Positions 32,776 through 36,755 of a stretch of DNA of 36,755 nt are shown piece after piece. The translations under genes were made by a program, and so were the position numbers. Numbering within the stretch: position 1 is the stretch's first letter; each line of letters begins with the position of its first letter. The stretch is from an uncultured Bacilli bacterium (GTDB lineage Bacteria > Bacillota_I > Bacilli_A > RF39 > UBA660), in the NCBI GenBank assembly GCA_934095965.1, contig CAKOKR010000008.1, forward strand, positions 1 through 36,755. The letters are read 5' to 3'. The notes under the pieces were generated by a model. The model ran no database searches and was not told the origin of the DNA. It worked only from the letters and a program-made list of their open reading frames with translations.

Positions 32776-32970
32776 CTAAAGTATGTAATAAATTGCAATT
32801 AATGCAAGCATTCCACTCATACCTAAACTTGCAACAACACTTACTGTAACTACATTAATGGGAATAAATATTTTTAAACCAGTAACTAACAAATCAAAAG
32901 CATAAATAAAACTAATAGCTAGTACAATTTTTTTAATTATTAAAAATATTTTTTTCAACTTAATCACCAT
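32776..32970 (-). CDS. bofA: SigmaK-processing inhibitor BofA
   Basis: BofA is a small membrane protein of the outer forespore membrane; it holds the SpoIVFB protease inactive until the sigmaK checkpoint. 64 aa with two hydrophobic segments (about 8-27 and 38-63) and the family-like IPINVVTVSVVASLGMSGMLALIAI ending. Position right after recR is the same as in Bacillus (recR-yaaL-bofA). The TTG five codons in has a better-placed GGTGA site than the ATG, so the true start may be 32958. Confidence 0.85.
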   Translation of the reverse strand: MVIKLKKIFLIIKKIVLAISFIYAFDLLVTGLKIFIPINVVTVSVVASLGMSGMLALIAIYYIL

Positions 32971-32994
32971 TAAATTATATGTCTAATTTAGTAA

Positions 32995-33594
32995 TTAATC
33001 ACTTATTTTTTTTCTATCTTCAAGTGCTCTATCTAACGTCATTATATCTAAATAATCTATTTCAGCACCCATTGGTATTCCATAAGAAAGTCTAGATATT
33101 AAAACATTCTTTTTTTCAAATATTTTTTTAATATACAATGTTGTTGTTTCTCCTTCAACTGTTGATTTTAATGCTAGTATCAACTCAGGATTTTCTAATG
33201 ATTCAACTCTTTTAACTAAACTTGCTAAATTTATATTATCTGGACCAATATTATCCGCTGGACTAATTAAACCATTTAATACATGATATACACCATTATA
33301 ATTACCAGCCTTTTCAAAAGAAAAAACACTTTTATAATCTTCAATAACACAAATTACATTTTTATTTCTAGATTCATCACAGCATATATTGCATATATCA
33401 TATTCAGTTAGATGTCCACAAATACTACACTTATGTATTTTTTTAATATCTTTTATAGCACTTGCAAATTTATCTATATCATCTTCTTTAAAATTTAATG
33501 TTGCAAGTGCTAATCTTTCAGCGTTTTTTTCTCCGATTCCCGGTAATTTTTTATAATAATTAATAAGTCTTTCTAATGACTCAGGATAAATCAT
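32995..33594 (-). CDS. recR: Recombination mediator RecR
   Basis: Loads RecA with RecO and RecF at gaps. Helix-hairpin-helix KLPGIGEKNAERLA near residues 17-30, zinc finger Cys56-x2-Cys59...Cys68-x2-Cys71, and Toprim domain starting VICVIEDYKS are all present. ATG 33594 (199 aa) is one base after the ybaB stop; the GTG at 33609 is inside ybaB and less likely. dnaX-ybaB-recR is a universal cluster. Confidence 0.96.
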   Translation of the reverse strand: MIYPESLERLINYYKKLPGIGEKNAERLALATLNFKEDDIDKFASAIKDIKKIHKCSICGHLTEYDICNICCDESRNKNVICVIEDYKSVFSFEKAGNYNGVYHVLNGLISPADNIGPDNINLASLVKRVESLENPELILALKSTVEGETTTLYIKKIFEKKNVLISRLSYGIPMGAEIDYLDIMTLDRALEDRKKISD

Positions 33595-33595
33595 T

Positions 33596-33892
33596 TTAGA
33601 ACAACCCACTCATTGATGAATATTGACCTAATTTATTTTCAGTTTCTCTATCTATTTTAGAAAAAGCATCTTTTATAGCAAGCATAATCATATCTTCTAA
33701 CATTTCTTTATCTTCTTCATCAATTACACCACTTTTTATTACTTTAAAAGATTGAATTTCTCTTTTTCCATTAAATACTATCTCAACCCATTCAGATTTT
33801 CCAGTAAAACTCATTGAATCAATTTCATTCTTCTTCTTTGTAATATCCCTTTGCATTCTTTGTGCTTGTTGCATAATTTGTTGCATATTCAT
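33596..33892 (-). CDS. ybaB: YbaB/EbfC nucleoid-associated protein
   Basis: Small dimeric DNA-binding protein. N-terminal MNMQQIMQQAQRMQRDITKK helix, central VEIVFNGKREIQSFKV strands and DEEDKEMLEDMIMLAIKDA helix match the family. 98 aa, standard length, between dnaX and recR. Confidence 0.95.
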   Translation of the reverse strand: MNMQQIMQQAQRMQRDITKKKNEIDSMSFTGKSEWVEIVFNGKREIQSFKVIKSGVIDEEDKEMLEDMIMLAIKDAFSKIDRETENKLGQYSSMSGLF

Positions 33893-33913
33893 AATTTTAT
33901 TCCTTCTTTCTCT

Positions 33914-35491
33914 TTATTCAATTTCTATTTTATCTATATCAAATACATCCTTTAATTCAGACATATTAATTTCTTCTTTATTTTCCAATTTAACTTCATC
34001 TTTATAAGTATATTTATAACCACTTTTAATATTAGTTATATATGTACTTTTTTCTTTATTCCATTTATCATTATCAATAAAGACTAATTTATAATTAGTA
34101 TTATTAAATTTATTAAATAACTCTTCAATATCATTTAATTTATTATTTATTTCTCTATCTTTATGAGGTATTGTTACTTCAATGATTGCATATGTATCTG
34201 ATGCTGTTACTACTAATGTATCTGATACAAGACCTTTAACTAAAGCATCTTCAATATTATTAACAAAATCACCCCATAAGTCTTTTAACATAGTTAAATA
34301 GTTCTTCGATGCATTAACAAAACAATTATTAATTCTAATATCAATATTAGTTGTATTTTCTTCGATTTTTTTTACAAAATTTACTTCAGTTTTTTCCTGT
34401 TTCAACCTTGGTTCAACAGACTCTATAATTTCTTTTTTTTCTACGCTTGGAACAACTCTTTTTTTAGCTACTTCAACATATTTTAATACAATCATTTTTA
34501 TAAGTAAATAAGGATTTATACTTACATTAATTTTCATAATTACATCATTTAATTCCATAACTAAATTCTTAACATCATCATATGATAGCCTGTAATCATC
34601 TGGATTTTTAAGTATTTTAACTCCAACATTACTTAATGAAGCAATCATCTTCTTTATAAACACTTTATAATTTAAACTAGTACCTTCAACTTCATTAAAA
34701 ATAGTTTCAATATTATCTATATCATTATGATCTAAAAATTCAATTAAATCATCAATTTTTTTATTAGAAATACTACCTATTTCATTAGATACCAAACTAT
34801 TTGTAATAACTTCTTCATTCTTAGATAATTGATCAAGTATACTTAAAGCATCCCTAAGTCCACCATCAGCAAGTATCGCTATTTCTCTAAGTCCATCTTC
34901 TTCATATTTTATACCTTCAGAATCACATACATATTTTAATCTATCTACAATATCATCTTCAGTTATTCTATGAAATTCAAATCTTTGACATCTTGAAACA
35001 ATTGTAATTGGAACACTTTCCAAATTTGTAGTTGCAAGTATGAATACTACATGTTCAGGTGGTTCTTCTAGTGTTAATAATAAAGCATTAAACGCACTTG
35101 CACTAAGCATATGAACTTCATCTATAATATATACTTTATATTTTAAAGATGTTGGCATAATTTTAACATTATTTATTAGTTCTCTAATTTCATCAACACC
35201 ATTATTTGATGCAGCATCTATTTCAATAATATCTGGATTTCCATTAAATGTTAGGCAACTATCACATTCACCACAAGCAACTCCAGATTTATTATTACGA
35301 CAATTAATAGCTTTTGCTAAAATTCTAGCAGTTGATGTTTTTCCAGTACCTCTAGGTCCAGAAAATAAATATGCATGTGCTAATCTATTTTCTTTAATAG
35401 AATTCTTAAGTATTTCTACAATATGTTTTTGTCCTATTAAACTATCAAAACTATCTGGTCTATATTTTCTATATAATACTTTATAATTCAT
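33914..35491 (-). CDS. dnaX: DNA polymerase III gamma/tau subunit
   Basis: Clamp-loader ATPase. Walker A GPRGTGKTS (45-53), zinc Cys64 and Cys73/76/79, Walker B IIDEVHMLS, the LLLTLEEPPEHV block and sensor ATTNLESVP-type motif, arginine-finger SRCQRF are present. The C-terminal part (about 360-525) is a tau-like domain. 525 aa. First gene of a unit that continues through ybaB, recR, bofA, holB, ricT, yabB, pth, mfd and spoVT with only small gaps or overlaps. Confidence 0.97.
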   Translation of the reverse strand: MNYKVLYRKYRPDSFDSLIGQKHIVEILKNSIKENRLAHAYLFSGPRGTGKTSTARILAKAINCRNNKSGVACGECDSCLTFNGNPDIIEIDAASNNGVDEIRELINNVKIMPTSLKYKVYIIDEVHMLSASAFNALLLTLEEPPEHVVFILATTNLESVPITIVSRCQRFEFHRITEDDIVDRLKYVCDSEGIKYEEDGLREIAILADGGLRDALSILDQLSKNEEVITNSLVSNEIGSISNKKIDDLIEFLDHNDIDNIETIFNEVEGTSLNYKVFIKKMIASLSNVGVKILKNPDDYRLSYDDVKNLVMELNDVIMKINVSINPYLLIKMIVLKYVEVAKKRVVPSVEKKEIIESVEPRLKQEKTEVNFVKKIEENTTNIDIRINNCFVNASKNYLTMLKDLWGDFVNNIEDALVKGLVSDTLVVTASDTYAIIEVTIPHKDREINNKLNDIEELFNKFNNTNYKLVFIDNDKWNKEKSTYITNIKSGYKYTYKDEVKLENKEEINMSELKDVFDIDKIEIE

Positions 35492-35572
35492 GTAAAAAAC
35501 CTCCTACAAATAGTGTATCAAATTTTAATTCAAAAGTCACGACTTAAAGTTAAATTTTTTAACAAAATCATA

Positions 35573-35600
35573 ACAAAAAAACACATTCCAATTCTGTGTT
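35573..35600 (-). terminator. Terminator after tadA
   Basis: AACACA / TGTGTT stem with a 9-base loop, followed on the minus strand by TTTTTTTG. It separates tadA from dnaX. Confidence 0.65.
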
Positions 35601-35608
35601 CTTTTTAT

Positions 35609-36034
35609 CTATTTTTTGTTCCTTAGCTTTTTAAAAAAATCACTAAGTTTCATCTCATATTCTAATGTATTATTTTCATCATTAATTTTACTAAAAACAG
35701 TTTTATAATATTCTTTCTTAGTCTCTGGTTTATCCAGTAGATAATATACTTCACTAATCCTTGATTGTCTTATAATTTCACAACACATACTACATGGTTT
35801 TAAAGTTACATACATAACAGAACCAGATAAGTTCCAATTACCAATCGTCTCTTGTGCTTCAAGTATAGCATTAATTTCTGCATGACCTAAAACATTTTCA
35901 TCTTTTTCCCTTGTATTATAACCAGATCCAATTATACTATCGTTATTTATAATAATAGCACCAATTGGTATATCTTCAGATTCTAATGATTTATCACACA
36001 ATTCAAATAATGTTGTTAAGTATTTAGATTCCAT
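35609..36034 (-). CDS. tadA: tRNA-specific adenosine deaminase
   Basis: Converts A34 to inosine in tRNA-Arg(ACG). The zinc site H51-A-E53 (GHAEINAI) and P80-C81-x2-C84 (PCSMC) are intact. 141 aa from ATG 36034, which has GGAGG close upstream. An in-frame GTG at 36058 would lie inside the SRP RNA stem and is not used. The scr-tadA-dnaX neighbourhood matches Bacillus apart from gene order of the RNA. Confidence 0.95.
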   Translation of the reverse strand: MESKYLTTLFELCDKSLESEDIPIGAIIINNDSIIGSGYNTREKDENVLGHAEINAILEAQETIGNWNLSGSVMYVTLKPCSMCCEIIRQSRISEVYYLLDKPETKKEYYKTVFSKINDENNTLEYEMKLSDFFKKLRNKK

Positions 36035-36042
36035 TATTCCTC

Positions 36043-36123
36043 CAAAAAAAATGTGCACACAAACAGAGGCTGATGTGGCTGCTATTTTCCAATCCTGACC
36101 AGGTTACAGCATATTTGTTGCAC
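36043..36123 (-). ncRNA. ffs: Signal recognition particle RNA (short, 4.5S-like)
   Basis: The minus strand contains the domain IV signature: CTGGTCAGGATTGGAAAATAG (read as CUGGUCAGG, GGAA tetraloop, then AGCAGCC). Outer ends GTGCAACAAA (36123-36114) and TTTGTGTGCAC (36063-36053) pair to close a single long hairpin, and a T-run follows, so the RNA is about 71 nt plus the U-tail. Bacilli normally have a longer SRP RNA (about 270 nt) with an Alu domain, which is absent here. Confidence 0.92.
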
Positions 36124-36129
36124 GATTAA

Positions 36130-36158
36130 ATATTAACAAATTACTCTTCATAAGTCAA
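36130..36158 (-). promoter_or_regulatory. Promoter of the SRP RNA
   Basis: Minus strand: -35 TTGACT (36158-36153), 17-base spacer, -10 TAATAT (36135-36130). This puts the start of transcription at about 36123, exactly at the first base of the closing stem. Confidence 0.85.
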
Positions 36159-36334
36159 TAGAAATATTACAAATTATTTGTAATTTAATCCTGACACTGA
36201 AAAAATAATTGTGTTGATAACTTAATTTTTATTCAAAACAAAATATTATTTTTAGGCATATCTTAGCCAAATTTTAAATATAAATATTTTTTATAAAACT
36301 TTAAATACTCAAAATATTATTATGTTAACCAATT

Positions 36335-36348
36335 ATTTCCCGGGAAAT
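36335..36348. promoter_or_regulatory. Noc-binding site (NBS), perfect
   Basis: ATTTCCCGGGAAAT, identical to the B. subtilis Noc-binding consensus; the palindrome extends four more bases on each side. Confidence 0.85.
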
Positions 36349-36397
36349 AATTCCTTTATTTTTCTATATTTTTTTGTAATTATTATGTTAACTAAAT

Positions 36398-36411
36398 ATT
36401 TCCCGGAAAAT
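36398..36411. promoter_or_regulatory. Noc-binding site, one mismatch
   Basis: ATTTCCCGGAAAAT, one base off the Noc consensus, at the same place in the second copy of the 63-bp repeat. Confidence 0.75.
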
Positions 36412-36481
36412 ATTTTTTGTTATTATTGAATAGATTTATAGAAAGATTTATGTCGCAAAACACAATCTTATGTACGTGTAA

Positions 36482-36497
36482 CGTTTCACGTGAAACA
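36482..36497. promoter_or_regulatory. parS site 1 (one mismatch)
   Basis: CGTTTCACGTGAAACA; differs only in the first base from the B. subtilis parS sequence TGTTTCACGTGAAACA bound by Spo0J/ParB. Confidence 0.92.
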
Positions 36498-36539
36498 TTA
36501 CACTTTCCACCAATATATATATCAACAAACTACCAACAA

Positions 36540-36555
36540 TGTTTCACGTGAAACA
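36540..36555. promoter_or_regulatory. parS site 2 (perfect)
   Basis: TGTTTCACGTGAAACA, exact parS consensus, first base of the first 84-bp repeat unit. Confidence 0.96.
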
Positions 36556-36623
36556 TAGCTTTTTGAAATCAATTCTAGTTTATTTAGATTATTCATTAAT
36601 TTAAAATAACAAACTATTAACAA

Positions 36624-36639
36624 TGTTTCACGTGAAACA
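36624..36639. promoter_or_regulatory. parS site 3 (perfect)
   Basis: Exact parS consensus, 84 bases after site 2. Confidence 0.96.
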
Positions 36640-36707
36640 TAGTTTTTTAATATCAATTTTAGTTTATTTAGATTATTTATTAATTTAAAATAACAAACTA
36701 TTAACAA

Positions 36708-36723
36708 TGTTTCACGTGAAACA
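36708..36723. promoter_or_regulatory. parS site 4 (perfect)
   Basis: Exact parS consensus, 84 bases after site 3. Confidence 0.96.
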
Positions 36724-36755
36724 TAACTTATTGGAATCAAATTTAGTTTATTTAG

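Larger units (their letters stand above)
36316..36411. repeat. 63-bp direct repeat carrying Noc-type sites
   Basis: ATTATTATGTTAAC occurs at 36316-36329 and 36379-36392. Each copy is followed six bases later by a Noc-type palindrome, so both parts repeat with the same 63-base offset. Confidence 0.85.
36124..36755. other. Gene-free segregation-site region
   Basis: No credible gene in about 630 bases. From left to right: the SRP RNA promoter, AT-rich sequence with one DnaA-box-like TGTTGATAA (36212-36220, one mismatch), two Noc-type palindromes, and four parS sites. A reading frame of about 70 codons in the right part is a by-product of the tandem repeat. Confidence 0.8.
36540..36755. repeat. 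84-bp tandem repeat, one parS per unit
   Basis: Units at 36540-36623 and 36624-36707 differ at only about five of 84 positions; a third unit starts at 36708 and is cut by the window end. The AT-rich spacer (TTTATTTAGATTATT...AACAAACTATTAACAA) is as well conserved as the parS core. The end of the spacer (AACAAACTA.CAACAA) also precedes site 2, so site 1 may belong to an older unit with a shortened spacer. Confidence 0.93.

Noticed and set aside
36035..36058. Longer tadA starting at GTG 36058
   Set aside because: It would place the start inside the SRP RNA closing stem; ATG 36034 has a GGAGG site and matches family length.
36124..36480. Replication origin
   Set aside because: Only one DnaA-box-like sequence with a mismatch and no box cluster or dnaA gene; the region is AT-rich but the evidence is for segregation sites.
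36522..36740. Open frame of 72 codons on the minus strand across the parS repeats
   Set aside because: It is a translation of the 84-bp tandem repeat (the same YVSRETL segment recurs), with no ribosome site and no family.
36482..36755. CRISPR array
   Set aside because: Repeats are palindromic parS sites and the 84-bp units have nearly identical spacers, the opposite of CRISPR.

Overview
This window is a stretch of chromosome from a low-GC Bacillota (class Bacilli) bacterium with a compact, very AT-rich genome. TGA is used as a stop (for example at the end of nrdG), so this is the standard code and not the Mycoplasma code. Most genes are on the minus strand and follow the order known from the origin-proximal region of Bacillus subtilis. 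Sporulation genes are scattered through it (gerQ, yabP, yabQ, yabG, spoVG, spoVT, bofA). The lineage is therefore an endospore former, or recently descended from one, with a slimmed genome. I infer an uncultured gut-type Bacilli lineage; the sequence alone does not name it.

Layout from left to right. 1-1425: three unrecognised small genes. 1457-6451 (minus): yitT-glmR-whiA-nrdG, two degenerate EcfA-like ABC proteins, then truA. 6540-6902 (plus): gerQ, convergent with an MBL hydrolase, an M23 peptidase, ftsX and ftsE (6933-10255, minus). 10401-12026 (plus): a murJ-type flippase, followed by an apparent free-standing small RNA with its own promoter and terminator. 12317-15568 (minus): a membrane protein, gap and a TGS-uridine kinase, divergent from clpP. 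16252-17674: the yabP-yabQ-divIC sporulation and division cluster and an unknown gene. 17846-20561: spoVG, veg, yabG, ksgA and a 3D-domain protein. 20574-21117: a gene-poor scar with a broken Xre regulator and a three-copy repeat. 21118-24140: tatD, metG and dut behind a methionine T-box. 24155-25854: a non-canonical Lgt homologue with two zinc-ribbon membrane proteins. 26159-35491: one long unit dnaX-ybaB-recR-bofA-holB-ricT-yabB-pth-mfd-spoVT. 35609-36123: tadA and a short SRP RNA.

The right end (36124-36755) has no gene. It holds two Noc-type palindromes in a 63-bp repeat, then four parS (Spo0J/ParB) sites, three of them in an 84-bp tandem repeat that runs off the window. This looks like an origin-proximal centromere.

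The strongest candidates for something new are: the mixed Noc/ParB site array; the pair of ABC pseudo-ATPases kept in frame upstream of truA; the small RNA after murJ; and the Lgt-like/zinc-ribbon operon. All calls come from reading the sequence; no database search was possible.
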